64,000 nucleotides of DNA from Onthophagus taurus (taxonomy: Eukaryota; Arthropoda; Insecta; Coleoptera; Scarabaeidae), in the NCBI RefSeq assembly GCF_036711975.1, contig NC_091972.1, positions 191,001-255,000 of the forward strand, read 5' to 3'. This document shows, piece after piece, positions 1 through 11,289 of this stretch. Within the stretch, counting starts at the first letter, position 1. Each line of letters begins with the position of its first letter. The position numbers were made by a program, and so were the translations under genes. The notes under the pieces were generated by a model. It was not told where the DNA came from. It did not search any database and worked only from the letters and a program-made list of their open reading frames with translations.

Positions 1-825
1 ACGAACATGCGCAGAAAAAAGTCCTGTACTAGTCGTGTACGCGTACACGACGAGTCAAATTTGTGCGGTTGGAACGAACCTAATATCTCTTGTATTGATA
101 ACGTTGTCAAAGTTAGTAAAAGTCACCAATTTATTCATAGAATTGGAAAATATCTCAGATTTCCCATTTAAAATAATTATAATATTTTATGTTTAAAAAT
201 AAAATATTTAGTGATATTTCCTAGTGTAAATCTAAACAAGTTTTAGCAATATTACTACTGCCCTCTTTTAAAATAATTCCGAATTATTTAGCGCCATCTT
301 TTGATTTATTTCTAACTAAACAACCTAAATCGTTAATCGCCTTTGTTATTAAATGTCTTTTCTAAGGAAATATTTAATAGCTTTTTAACAAACAACATTC
401 CAACTAAATTAACATCTTAATTATATTGTGAATATCTATGTTGTGAGTATTATTATTATAAACACCATTATAATCAATTGGATTCTGCGTAGTAACACAA
501 AGGCTACAGACTACGTGATCAACGATTATAACTCTGATTGTATTCACGTTCAAAATGCAACGCAACACGTTTCTGCGCAAACTCCAAATGTGTCCCAAAC
601 GCAGGTTAACGCATGCGTTTATGTGAAATAACACCAAAAAACGAAGCATTGCGATTAAACGAGGTTTATATTAAAACATCATTCGAATAGAACGGATTTA
701 AGTTTCTTGATAAATTATTAATCGTGAGTATTCTGTTTCTGCGTATCTTATTACACATTTCATTTGTACGATAATATAATTTTACCACAATTTTATTTTC
801 TTTTTTAGTAATAAATATAAAAAGA
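1..825. other. intergenic / 5' region of the zinc-finger gene
   Basis: No coding gene was recognised here. The stretch is AT-rich and holds the likely promoter and 5' untranslated sequence of the zinc-finger gene to its right. A pyrimidine tract ending in AG at about 808-809, just upstream of the start codon, looks like a splice acceptor, so a non-coding first exon probably lies in this stretch. A perfect 20-base palindrome sits at 32-51. Confidence 0.5.
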
Positions 826-1932
826 ATGAATATTGAAGAGGTGCAAATAAAAGAAGAAATAAAAGATGAACCAATTTTTGAAGAAATTGTGGAAACTATA
901 GATTTTCCCATTGAAATTAAAGACGAACCAGATTCAGAAGACGATATTCAGGAGACCGTATTAGAAGAAATAAAATTGGAAATAACTTCGGAACCAAAAT
1001 ATGAAGCCGTCGAAATCCCTGAAGAAGAATTGGTTAACTATGATTTGCTTAATCAAGGGGTTTATACCATAATTAATAATACAAATGATGATAATGTATC
1101 TGTACAACAAGTTACTGTTGTTCCAAAAGAACCCAAAAAACCATTAACAAAAATAGAAAAAAATAAATTACGATCATCATCGAAAAAAATGGTTAAATGT
1201 CAAATATGTGGCAATAAATTTTATAGCAAGCATACTTTAGCTTTGCATGAAAAAACACATAACATAAGCACAATTTTTAATTGTGACAAATGTTCGGAAG
1301 GATTTCCATCTTTAGGCCTTTTAATGGAACATCAAAAAGTGATGAAACACTTCAAGGCTACCGATTCATTCCAAGAAAAAGTTCGAGCTCTCAACAAACG
1401 CGTTTTCAGGTGCAGAGCTTGCAGTTTGGTCTTTTATAGTGAAAAAACATTTCGTTTTCACGTAAAAATTCATGCAGGATTACTAAAATATTCTTGCGAT
1501 GTTTGCGATGATATGTTCAATACCATGAGCGAATTAGCTTATCATCGAGAAACTGTTGGGCACGGCTTAAAATGTCAAAACTGTGGAATAATCTGTGCAA
1601 CAGTCCAAGAATTAGAACAACACCTAAAAATGCATAGCAAGTGGAAATTTTTTAAATGTTCTGATTGTAATTTTGCCACGGTTGTACAAAAACATTTACA
1701 ACAACACCGAGCCACTAATTGTCCTGCACTTGAGAAAACGGTATCACCGATTATGTGCTCATCTTGTGGCCTGCTGTTTCAAAATAAGCATATTTATAAA
1801 AAACACGTTTGTATGTTACCGGAAATTAAAGGTGAAGATGCTGATATTGACGAAGGTAATGCTCAAGTTATTATTGAGGATTCATCAAACATTGTTACTA
1901 TAGAAATGGAAGAAGATAATGAAGAAAGATAA
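826..1932 (+). CDS. C2H2 zinc-finger protein, 368 residues, single coding exon
   Basis: Probable nuclear DNA-binding transcription factor. The first 75 residues are strongly acidic and contain repeated IKEE/IKDEP-type motifs that fit the sumoylation consensus (hydrophobic-K-x-E). A short linker is followed by about seven C2H2-type fingers from residue 124 to 330. Examples begin CQICGNKF, CDKCSEGF, CRACSLVF, CDVCDDMF, CQNCG, CSDCNFA and CSSCGLLF. Finger 6 ends in a C instead of the second H, and the spacing of several fingers is irregular, as in insect ZAD-less zinc-finger paralogues. A second acidic tail closes the protein. The start at 826 is the first ATG after a likely acceptor at 808-809. 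A polyadenylation signal AATAAA lies near 2255. The family is large, so no orthologue is named. Confidence 0.85.
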   Translation: MNIEEVQIKEEIKDEPIFEEIVETIDFPIEIKDEPDSEDDIQETVLEEIKLEITSEPKYEAVEIPEEELVNYDLLNQGVYTIINNTNDDNVSVQQVTVVPKEPKKPLTKIEKNKLRSSSKKMVKCQICGNKFYSKHTLALHEKTHNISTIFNCDKCSEGFPSLGLLMEHQKVMKHFKATDSFQEKVRALNKRVFRCRACSLVFYSEKTFRFHVKIHAGLLKYSCDVCDDMFNTMSELAYHRETVGHGLKCQNCGIICATVQELEQHLKMHSKWKFFKCSDCNFATVVQKHLQQHRATNCPALEKTVSPIMCSSCGLLFQNKHIYKKHVCMLPEIKGEDADIDEGNAQVIIEDSSNIVTIEMEEDNEER

Positions 1933-2548
1933 TAATGATCTGTTTTTCATCATTTTTCACTTCATATATTACGTAATTTATAAATTCGTTTCATTGTAAG
2001 AATCGTTAACTTTCATTTTTAATTCAATATTAAAAAGAAATGGGTGTCTTCAGAAAAATATCTTAGTATAATTATTTTACATTCAATGTTTTTTCAGAAG
2101 TGAACAATTCTAATTTTAAATTCAGTATCATCAACAAACGAAGATACTCTGAAGAGCTATAAGATTTCCAATTTAATTCTTTTTGTTAAATTTGACTTTT
2201 AAGATTTTTTTTTTGTTAAAAGTAACATTTTAAAAACTATATCACTTTGTTACTAAATAAAGGTTCTTATATTTATTGGCTTTTAGATAAATAACCTTTA
2301 TAATACCCTGAATAAGATTTCATCAGATTTAGAGATGAGGTATCCGGTCTTTTTTTCTTTAGAGTGGTCTAGAATGGGACCAAATTCCACGTTATTTAAT
2401 CAACTTGGAAGCAAAATTTATTAGCCTTTGTGAGTTTAAATGAAAAGTTTAATGAAGCGATTAAGAAGAGTTCTTGCAAAGTATTTAAGACAAAGCTACT
2501 TTTTATTTTGTTGTTAAGGTACGAAAAGAAAAAAAATTGAGCAGTGAT
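1933..2548. other. 3' untranslated and intergenic sequence
   Basis: AT-rich sequence after the zinc-finger stop codon, with an AATAAA-type signal near 2255. No gene was seen. The sequence becomes purine-rich at about 2520, where a LINE relic begins. Confidence 0.5.
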
Positions 2549-3800
2549 GCGAAAAGGGAGGCAAGGAGAAGATTGAGGCAATGGCGGAGAGGAGACGCGT
2601 TGGCGGACAGTTATGAGGAGGCACGAAGAAGGTACAAAGAAGTGTGTGGGTCAAAGAAAAGGGAGTTGAGGTTGAGAGAAGCAGGCAAAAATTAAGAAGA
2701 AAAGACGGTAAGAGGATGTAACGATATACCGATGACGAAATTTAGAAGTCACTTTATGAATTTGTTGGGAGGGGTAGAAGATAGGCAGCCAGTCGAGGAG
2801 GAAGAGACGACTGAGGGGGGTGAGGAGATTACGAAGGAAGAGTTGACAACAGTTTTGAGGGGGTTGAGAAGGGGATGAAACGAAGCATGGTTGGAGGCGA
2901 CACGAGAGGTGAGCGGGAAGCTGTTAGAGCCCTTGAACAATTTGTGGAGGGGGGAAGGGTTTCCGAACGGTTTTAGGATGGGTATAGTATGCCCAGTGTA
3001 CAAGAAAGGAAGTAAGAGAGCAGTGGAGAGCTATAGGGAAATCAGCCTACTCAACTCGTCATACCAGATTTATGCGAAGATACTGCTGGGAAGATTGGAG
3101 GAAGAGATTGAGATCTTGCCGGATGGATAGGCAGGTTTTACGAAGGGTAGAGGGGCGATCGATAACGTCTACATCTTAAAACATCTAGTGGATAGAGAGT
3201 TGGATAAGAAGGGGGGGAAGTTGTATGCCCTATTCATAGATTTGAAGGCGGTATTCGATAAGGTAGTTTGATAGGGGGAAGTTGTGGGAGGAGATGGAGA
3301 GGGGGGGTCACGGAGGAGTTGTGGAAGAGGGTGAAGGGGATATATAGGGAAACGACGGCTAGAATTAGAGTAGGGAAAGCGAACCGTTTTGGACAGGGGT
3401 GTCCATTGAGTCCCAGCCTTTTTGCCCTGTATACGGCGGATTTAGATGGGAGGCTGCAGAAGGAGCAAATGGGAGGAGTGGTGGTAGGAGGGAGGTAAGA
3501 TAAGAGAAGGAAGGTAAAATGAAAGATATGGGGACATAATAACGGAAGGGGTTCCAAAATACTTGGTGAAGGAGGGGAATGAAGAAGGTAGGATGTTGGT
3601 GGCTAGATTTTGGTGTGGTAATGAGCAGAGAGCGACCAGGTACTGGGCGGATGATATGGAGAGGTGCTATCGGCTGTGCGGAGAGGATTGAGAGACGCTA
3701 GAATATATGTTGAGGGGATGTAGTGAGCTGAGAGAAGAAGAAAGGAATCGGTGATGGATGAGAGAAGATAAGGGAAGTTAAGTTTGGTTTGTCATGTATT
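2549..3800 (+). mobile_element. degraded LINE relic, same family as the POLE2-intron LINE
   Basis: Broken non-LTR retrotransposon. It is purine-rich and can be aligned by eye to the long LINE ORF at 28533-31430. Matching pieces, in order, are the pre-RT region (about 2549-2700), RT motifs (LLNSSYQIYAKILLGRLEEE region near 3050, LYALFIDLKAVFDK near 3225, GQGCPLSPSLFALYTADL near 3395), and then a jump to the cysteine-rich C-terminal part (CYRLCGED, near 3665). About 1 kb between the RT palm and the C-terminus is missing relative to the intact copy, and there are several stops and frame changes. It is older than the POLE2-intron copy. The tail ends in an A/T-rich run near 3810-3850. Confidence 0.85.
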
Positions 3801-3856
3801 GTACAGAAAATTTTTAGTTTTTTTTTACTTTTAGTTAACAATAAAAAACTCTTATA

Positions 3857-5749
3857 CAGGCTGTCTCAGCGAGACCGGTCATTAGACGTTTCTGTGGTTC
3901 TGGTCAAACAAAAAATTTGAAAATGCAGACTTAAGTATTATCAATTACGTTCTCTTCATTTAAAATATTTTCAGATTTCTAACACTTCCGGTTATACCGG
4001 AAGTCGCCACCTACTTTATTTTTTTAAATAGACCACCCTGTATATTTTTACATATTTGGATTTGTCTGTTTTGAAGGTTTATAAATAACTTTACTTTTTG
4101 CAATTTGAACCAGCAATTCTCGAGTTATTCGAATTTTTCTAGAAAAATTTGCTCCAGCGGACATTTGTTCAAAAAATCATAGAACACTCAATTTTTGAGA
4201 TATCAATTTAGGATTCAGAACATGCTTAAACAACATGATGGAGTATGTTTTGGTGCCGAGAACAGCTGGCTAGAACGTTTGGTCACTTTACTATGGCACG
4301 TTAACTTTTCGAAATTTGGAAGCACCATAACTTTATTTTTTTAAATGGCACCCCCCATATTTTATTACTTAGTCGTCTTCGGCGTCTCATTTTACATCTT
4401 TTATATTCCATATGTCCTATGCCTAACATTAATAGTTTGAGAAATAATTAGGGTTTTTTGAAAAATGCTCACATATCATATGGATATTAACCTAGTGTGC
4501 CATGGAAAACAAATGTTTAATGACTTATTGATAAACGTCAAAGTCTAATTTAGGTTGTTTGATGCTTGTGAGTCTAAAACCAGTTAAAATGGATATTAAT
4601 AACGTAAATAATGTTTATACAAATGAAGAAATCCATAATTTATTTTTGTGCACGAAAAGTGCGACAAAGTTCTTAGTAGAACTTGCAGAATGTTTAATGA
4701 AAATTATCCACATTTATCTCCGATGACAAAAGGTAAATTTAGAGGAATATAAGCAAATTTTTTGCATTTTGGACGAATTAATCACTTGTTAAACTGACCA
4801 AAAAATGTAGTAGATAATGCAACGGAAGAGGTGAATACCTTGGCTTATTTCGAGCTCAGTCCCAACACCTCAATTCGAGCTGCCAAAGAAGATCTGGGAA
4901 TCGTACTACGAACTTTGTCGCGCTTTTCATGCAAAAAAAATAAATTAAGAATTTCTTGATTTGTGTAAATATTACTTTCGTTATTGTTATCGATTTTAAC
5001 TCGTTTCAGTACTAATATTAAGATAATTATTAGCTCACATGCATCAAGTGACGTAAACAAGTGAGTCTTTGACAAGAACTCTTTGAGAAGACTTGTTTTT
5101 CATGGCACACTAGGCTAAATATCCATATGATATGTGTGCATTTTTCAAAAAACCCTAATTATCTCCCAAACTATTAATATTAGGTATGGGCCATATGGGA
5201 TATAAAAGATGTAGAATGAGACACTGAAGACGACTAAAAAATAAAATATGGGGGGTGCCATTTAAAAAAATGAAGTTATGGTACTTCCAAATTTTGAAAA
5301 GTTAACGCGCCATAGTAAAGTGATCAAACGTTCTAGACCGCAGTTCTCGGCACCAAAACATACTCCATCATGTTGCTTAAGCATGTTCTGAATCCTAAAT
5401 TGATATCCCAAAAATGGAGTGTTTTCTGATTTTTTGAACAAATGTCTGCTGGAGCAGATTTTTCTAGAAAAATTCGAATAACTCGAGAACGACCGAATCA
5501 AATTGCAAAAAGTAAAGTTATTTATAAACCTTGAAAACAAACAAATCCAAATATGTAAAAATATACAGGGTGTTCCATTTAAAAAAATAAAGTTGGTGGC
5601 GACTTCCGGTATAACCGGAAGTGCAAGAAATCTGAAAATATTTTAGACGAAGAGATCGTAATTGATAATACTTAAGTCTGAATTCTCAAATTTTTATTTT
5701 CGCCAGAACCCCAGAAACGTCTAATGACCGGTCTCGCTGAGACACCCTG
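3857..5749. mobile_element. Tc1/mariner-type element that is a near-complete palindrome
   Basis: The ends are mirror images (CAGGCTGTCTCAGCGAGACC at the left, its near reverse complement at the right), flanked by TA on both sides, as in Tc1/mariner insertions. The inverted similarity is not limited to short ends. It runs about 0.8-0.9 kb inward from each side, to about 4700 and 4905, so only about 200 bases in the centre are single copy. The central part reads like an N-terminal transposase fragment on the plus strand (for example IYANFLHF-like then NTLAYFELSPNTSIRAAKED), with stops. Related ends recur at 51168 and 53140. Confidence 0.75.
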
Positions 5750-6597
5750 TATAAAGAAGAAAAATTGAGATTACCTTAATACGGGATCCTATAAAGACAC
5801 GTTGAAATTGTACTTAAACTTTAGGTAAATCGGAAAGTAGTTTTAATTACTTAAAAAATGGTTGAACAACAAAGGCAAACGGTTAAACATGGAATGACCA
5901 AAATAGTCAAAAATATCCTACTGATACTTTATTGACTTTAATCTTTAAAATCGATTTTTTCCATTTCAAGATAACTTCCACTTCTACTAAAGGAACAAAA
6001 ACTGAAAATTCACTAGTATAAGTACAACGGTAACAATTAAATTCAAATTCTTGGTAATGAAAAAAAGTTGTTACGACACTTAAATCTTCAAGTACACTGA
6101 ACGTATTCGCGACAAACTTTTTTTTTCAGAAGTGTTATAATTTGTCCATTACGTCAATAAAAGATTAAGATTTAGTTAAATGGTAGAGGATTTACATGTA
6201 AACAATGGGTGAAAGCTAAAACTCACTTGGTTAGTTCAGTAACGGTACGTTAAACATTTTAAAAAATATCGCTGAAGTGAAAAAATTTCAAGGAAATTTT
6301 GTGATGGAAACCGTATTAAGAATTTTAGGAGAATTTATAATAAATGTAGTTAACTTAGTTACCAGCCGTACACTGTCGGTTATTGTAATCACGCGCGTAC
6401 ATAAAATTTTGATTAATCCAGGCCGAGTCTGTTAAATAACACTTGTCTCGGTCGATGCGCCACGCGAGCGTATAAGGAAACGGAATCACTAATAACCTAA
6501 TTATCACTAACTAAGTGATTCCTCATACAACATCTCAAACCTCCTAGAAATATGTACATTAGGCGCGTTGGGACCTAAGTATAAGTACATCCTGTAC
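5750..6597. other. AT-rich spacer, no gene seen
   Basis: Between two palindromic transposons. No ORF of note, RNA gene or clear repeat was recognised. Confidence 0.4.
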
Positions 6598-7157
6598 AGG
6601 GTGGGCAAATTTGGGTGTTATTATAGGCTATCTCAGAAACTATAAGAGATACGAAAAAAGTAGGTGCCATGTCCCGGTTTCTTTTTTCGAGACTAACCCA
6701 ATCCCGCAAACACCAAACCTCTATCTTCTTTTGTTTTTAAGTTATAGCCAAAAAGTCAAATTTTCGTGATTTCAAAAAATGCTCATATTTCGTTTATTTT
6801 TGAAATTAGAGAAATGAGGTTGATACGTTCTTAAGACACTTTTTTAACTAGAATATACTGCCGTTGAAAAATTTTAAAAATATTTGATGATTTTTGAGAT
6901 ACAACACAAAATTATATTTTTTTAAATACAAACTATACTTGATTATGATGTTAATGAAAAGAGCATATTTTTAGCTTTCCAATGATGTATCGCATGTATG
7001 GCGCATTTGCGGAAAATAAGCGTTAATTTTAAATTCCAAAATAGTAAGCGCTAATGTTCAAAATTTTGATTATAGTAGGCGGGTTCGGACAGTAATTACT
7101 ACCTAATGGCTGTATGGTTTTGCACGAATATAACAGAAAGTTGGTCTTGTACCATTA

Positions 7158-8352
7158 AGCTAAGTGTCCACTTGCGAGAAATGCTCTCGAGAGAAGCTAT
7201 CGAGAGTATATTTTCTGGTGGACACGCATTTGAGAGTAACTATCAGAGAGTCCCCACAAACTGTCGGAGAGTAAACACGTTTAGATTTATACTCAAGTGG
7301 ACACGCACTATTTATCTATCGTGAGAGTAACTGTCAAAAACCGAACACGGTTCGAATTTTGCTGCGAGTAGCTGCTAGTTTTCTCAATGTAACACGTTTA
7401 AAAATATTTGAATTAATTGAAGTGTATGAAGAAAATTCAATTCTTTAAAATATCACATCTAATGAACATAGAAATCGGGAAGCAAAAGATGCAATTTTAA
7501 CAAGTATTGGACAGAAATTTAAACGGGATTTGTACCATTAGTAATAGTAACTTCTGACAACATAATTTGGTGTTCTGACAGTAAAATTCAGTCTTCTGCT
7601 AAAAGTATTTGATTTTTAGTAGTAGTGTGTAGTCTTCTGTAAGAAGGATGTGCTTCATTTGCAATATCTAGTTTTTCACTAGCAATACTTAGTCTTTTGC
7701 CAGCAATATCTAGTCTTTTGCAGCAATATCTAGTCTTCTACCAACAGTAATATCTAGTCTTCTGGTAGTAGTGTGCAGTCTTCTGTACTTGCTTTCTTCA
7801 TTTGCAACATCTAGTCTTTCATTAGTAGTACTTACTTTTCTAATAATTTTCCAAAATACTGCCAAGCCACTATTAAGCTATCACGTGTACAACAATAAAC
7901 TTATAGTTTGCATTTATAAGTGCCATTAAAGCAATCGAGTTCACTTTTTTGTGAATCCAGTATGCCAAATAACTAACAATTTGACAACGAATGTTGATAT
8001 TTGTTGACACCCAGCTCTAATCTACGTCAAATCCATGATTTCACCCAACAGCTTCTTTTTATTTTTTTTAGTTTGTTTTTTTTTTTTGAAATTTTGTACA
8101 ACACTATTGCACTTGGAATTTTGTTTACATCCATGTTTACAAACACCAAGCACTGAAAGAAAATAAATTTTACTTTCCATAGCACGGACACATTTCACTA
8201 GTGGACACGGTCCTGAGAGAACTATCTGAGAGAAAGCTCTCGGAAGTTTTATAGAAGCTCTCGGAAAGCTAAAACAGTCTCAAGTGGACACAGAGTTGAG
8301 AGTACATATCGAGAGTTACTCTCAGAAGATTCTCTCAAGTGGACACCTAGCT
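7158..8352. mobile_element. nested non-autonomous element with 3-bp TTA duplication (Harbinger-like)
   Basis: The ends are inverted copies (AGCTAAGTGTCCACTTG at the left, CAAGTGGACACCTAGCT at the right), each flanked by TTA. Next to both ends are repeated blocks rich in GAGAGT and CTCTCGAGAG. PIF/Harbinger elements usually make 3-bp TWA duplications, which fits, but no transposase is present. The inside includes a decayed minisatellite at about 7610-7860. Confidence 0.65.
7610..7860. repeat. decayed minisatellite, TCTAGTCTT-type units of about 20-25 bases
   Basis: Irregular head-to-tail copies of a unit like ATCTAGTCTTCTGCCAGCA, diverged by substitutions and small indels. The same unit occurs as a separate array at about 24430-24680. 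Confidence 0.7.
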
Positions 8353-9355
8353 TTATGCAGGATAAAGTTGGTTTTGTACCAACGAATAAAAACTTTGAAT
8401 AGTTGATTTAAATTTCTCAGTGTCTTATCCCTGACTTTGTTCACCAATAAAAATGATTTAGTAGATAAAGTTTGTTTATTAAAAATACAAGAAACGTATT
8501 AATTAATGAATAATTAAATATGAACAACAACTTCAGGAACTAAACAGTCACAGACTGTGTCATCTTCTTCTACTAAACTTACTGGTTGTAAGGTTAGAAC
8601 AGTTGAGTATCAAGAATGAAATCTTCGGTAGTATAGAAAAAGATTAGGGATCATAAACTGAGCAGCGGACTTTCCATTGAAACGATATTTATATGGGATA
8701 TGGAGCATTATCTATCATTTTCAAAGAATCATTTTTTAATTTTATCGCTTTATGTATTTAAAAATAATGAGGAATTTTTAAGCGGGAAACTCGTTTCGAA
8801 AAATTCATGAATAAAAATGATCAGTAAACTCACGTTACTATAGTAACTAAGTGGCATTTAATGTTTTCCTCGCCTACTATAATTAAAATTTTGAATATTA
8901 ATCTTTAATATTTTAGAATTAAAAAATAACGCTTATTTTCCCCAAATACACCATGCGTGCATACATCATTGGAAAGCTAAAAATATGCTCTTTTCAGTAA
9001 CACCATAATTTACTATAGTTTGTATTTAAAAAAAATACAACTTTGTGTTGTATCTCAAAAATCATCAAATATTTTTAAAATTTTTCAACGGCAGTATATT
9101 CTACTTAAAAAAGTGTCTTAAGAACGTATCAACCTCATTCCTCTAATTTCAAAAATAAACGAAATATGAGCATTTTTTGAAATCACGAAAATTTGACTTT
9201 TTGGCTATAACTAAAAAACAAAAGAAGATAGAGGTTTGGTGTTTGCGGGATTGGGTTAGTCTCGAAAAAAGAAACCGGGACATGGCACCTACTTTTTTCG
9301 TATCTCTTATAGTTTCTGAGATAGCCTATAATAACACCCAAATTTGCCCACCCTG

Positions 9356-10005
9356 TACATTTCCGTGTGCCTCACAATGAAGGCACACCTGTTCCAGAAA
9401 CAGACATAGCGTCAAATAAAAATTGGTACTGACGTTTAGAAGAGTATTGCCCTCTATCTCATGACACTTCACATACAACTTGGTTGGCGATCTAAAACTT
9501 TCAAAAGGAGCAAATTACACTGTTGAGGCTAAGGCTGTAATGTTGTAACTCCAGGTGCAAAAATTAGCATCGCTTAATATTTCAACATGCAGAATTCAAT
9601 TTGGGTTATCCGTACCGGTTGAATGAATTATGATGATGGGACCAAATTATAAGAGTAAAAAAATCGCCAAAATTTCAATTTATATAAGGTGACTTAAATT
9701 TACTTTAACCTAATTAATGATTTAATTTATTTCTGATTATGTCGATGATGAAACTGAAATCCTTCCTTCCTTGTTTATTGTAATCAAAACCATGAAAACT
9801 TCAAGAAAACTGATAAAATCTACATTTTTATTATATAACTCGAAATAACCTCATTCAAAACTTAAGTATCGAGTAATTTTCTAAAGTTCTCGTTTTTATT
9901 AAAGTTCATAAACTTATCATTCGAAAGTAAAAACTATTTAGCAACCAGTGTCCACAGATTGCACTATTGTGTATTGTTTGACGTTAAGCATGTGTGACCA
10001 CCACC
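9356..10005. other. intergenic, upstream of the secreted-protein gene
   Basis: AT-rich sequence with no recognised gene or repeat. It presumably includes the regulatory region of the gene starting at 10072. Confidence 0.4.
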
Positions 10006-10017
10006 GTATATAAATAT
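10006..10017 (+). promoter_or_regulatory. TATA box of the secreted-protein gene
   Basis: The sequence TATATAAATATA lies about 60 bases upstream of the start codon at 10072, where a TATA box would place transcription start near 10040. It is a consensus match only. Confidence 0.6.
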
Positions 10018-10071
10018 ATACGGCCACATCAAATTTATTTGTACAGTTTCTTAAAGAATCTCGTGAGAAAA

Positions 10072-10993
10072 ATGTTGTCTTCAACCGGTAGTATTTTTTT
10101 AGCAGCGCTTATCATTGCTTTCTCTTGTACTTTTGTGCAAAGTACGCCCAAAAAATATCAAACTGAAGAAGGGTAAGTTAAAATTTTATTTCAACGCTTT
10201 TGATGCAATTTGCTTTTTTGGTTGAATTTTAAAGATTTCAACCGAGTTTTCGTTATTTTGAATCGTCTTTAATTACGAATAGAACAAACGAATCTCGAAG
10301 AAATGATTTGGAAGCTAAAGATTCTGCCGATAGATTGGAACGGTTTGGGTATGTCGGTTCTTTTGGAAATACCGGTAATGGACAAACTTACGGTTCGACT
10401 GGATTAGGAAATTCAGTTCCTATGAAAATCGATTTGGGAGGGGTACTTCTCGGTGCTTTAATTGGCCTAGGAGCTGTTTTAATTGTTCCAAAATTAACAC
10501 AATTATTTTCTATGCATCCAAACTACAGAAGTAAAAAATTATTTCGGCATTTCATGATTTATTTTATTGAAATTATGTTTTCTTTTTAGGTTTAGATGAT
10601 CAAAATTCAATTTTAACCGATATTATGGCCAGATTGGATAATTCTTTAGAACAAAATCATATTGATGGTAACTCATGTATGCAAAGAGTTATTTGTTCTT
10701 ATGTGCATGAGGCACAAAAGAAAATTAAGGACGGCGGGGCGTCTACCATAGATGAAATAATCTTTTCAGTTTCAAAGTAAGACACCTCTTATACATAAAA
10801 GTTTTTAACTTATAGTTTTGTTCTTTTATGTTTTAGCAATGCTTTATTCAGTTTAATGCTAGATGGATCAACTATAAAACAAGCTGTCGATATGGGGAAA
10901 CAATCTAATTTAGATCAATGCCAAAAATTGTATGAAAAATGTCCCCTAACTAAAGATAGCGTTCTGCAAATTTTGAGCAATGTTGTACCTTAA
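10072..10993 (+). CDS. uncharacterised insect secreted/membrane protein, 4 exons, 230 residues
   Basis: Function unknown. Exons are 10072-10172, 10283-10530, 10590-10776 and 10837-10993. All junctions keep frame with GT/AG ends and total 231 codons including the stop. Residues 1-24 form a signal peptide (hydrophobic IFLAALIIAFSCTFVQS). A glycine/serine-rich stretch is followed by a second hydrophobic segment (GGVLLGALIGLGAVLIV, about residue 90) that could be a membrane span. The C-terminal part is helical-looking, with four cysteines in two clusters (SCMQRVICSYVHE and DQCQKLYEKC) that may form disulphides. The layout resembles insect-specific secreted families expressed in epidermis, but I cannot name the family. 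A TATA box lies about 60 bases upstream. Confidence 0.85.
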
Positions 10994-11289
10994 TCCATTA
11001 ATTTCTTTATTATTGATATTAGAATCCTGGGGTATTGTACTAATAAATTATGTTTTTATAATTATTATTAAAATTTCTAATAAATAATTTGTCTTAACCT
11101 TCTATAAGTTATGCAACAAAACAAACATTTATGTATAAAAGATAGATGTCGCTTATTAGCATCAGTGACTAAAGTCTTAAAGCATAACCTACATTATCGG
11201 CATTTCAACCTGTCAAATACGTGTACATATAAATAAAATGTTCGTTTCGCGTTTATTACTCTAGTTAATCATTAAATAAGCGTTTAAAA
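10994..11289. other. spacer between the secreted-protein gene and ZFPL1
   Basis: Contains the 3' end of the secreted-protein gene, with AATAAA-type signals near 11041 and 11081, and the promoter of ZFPL1. No other gene was seen. Confidence 0.45.

Larger units (their letters stand above)
6598..9355. mobile_element. second palindromic transposon, about 0.5-kb inverted arms, TA-flanked
   Basis: The left end starts CAGGGTGGGCAAATTTGGGT and the right end is its reverse complement, with TA outside each. The two arms match over about 500 bases (6598-7090 and 8865-9355). Between the arms lies a nested element (7158-8352), and no transposase was recognised. The family also seems to be represented by a decayed end near 51480 (TAGGCTATCTCCGAAACTA region). 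The TA target and the CAGGGTG ends suggest a Tc1/mariner-related non-autonomous element, which is inference. Confidence 0.75.

Noticed and set aside
404-649. Short open frames on both strands upstream of the zinc-finger gene
   Set aside because: No domain, no splice signals linking them to the gene, and overlapping frames on opposite strands.
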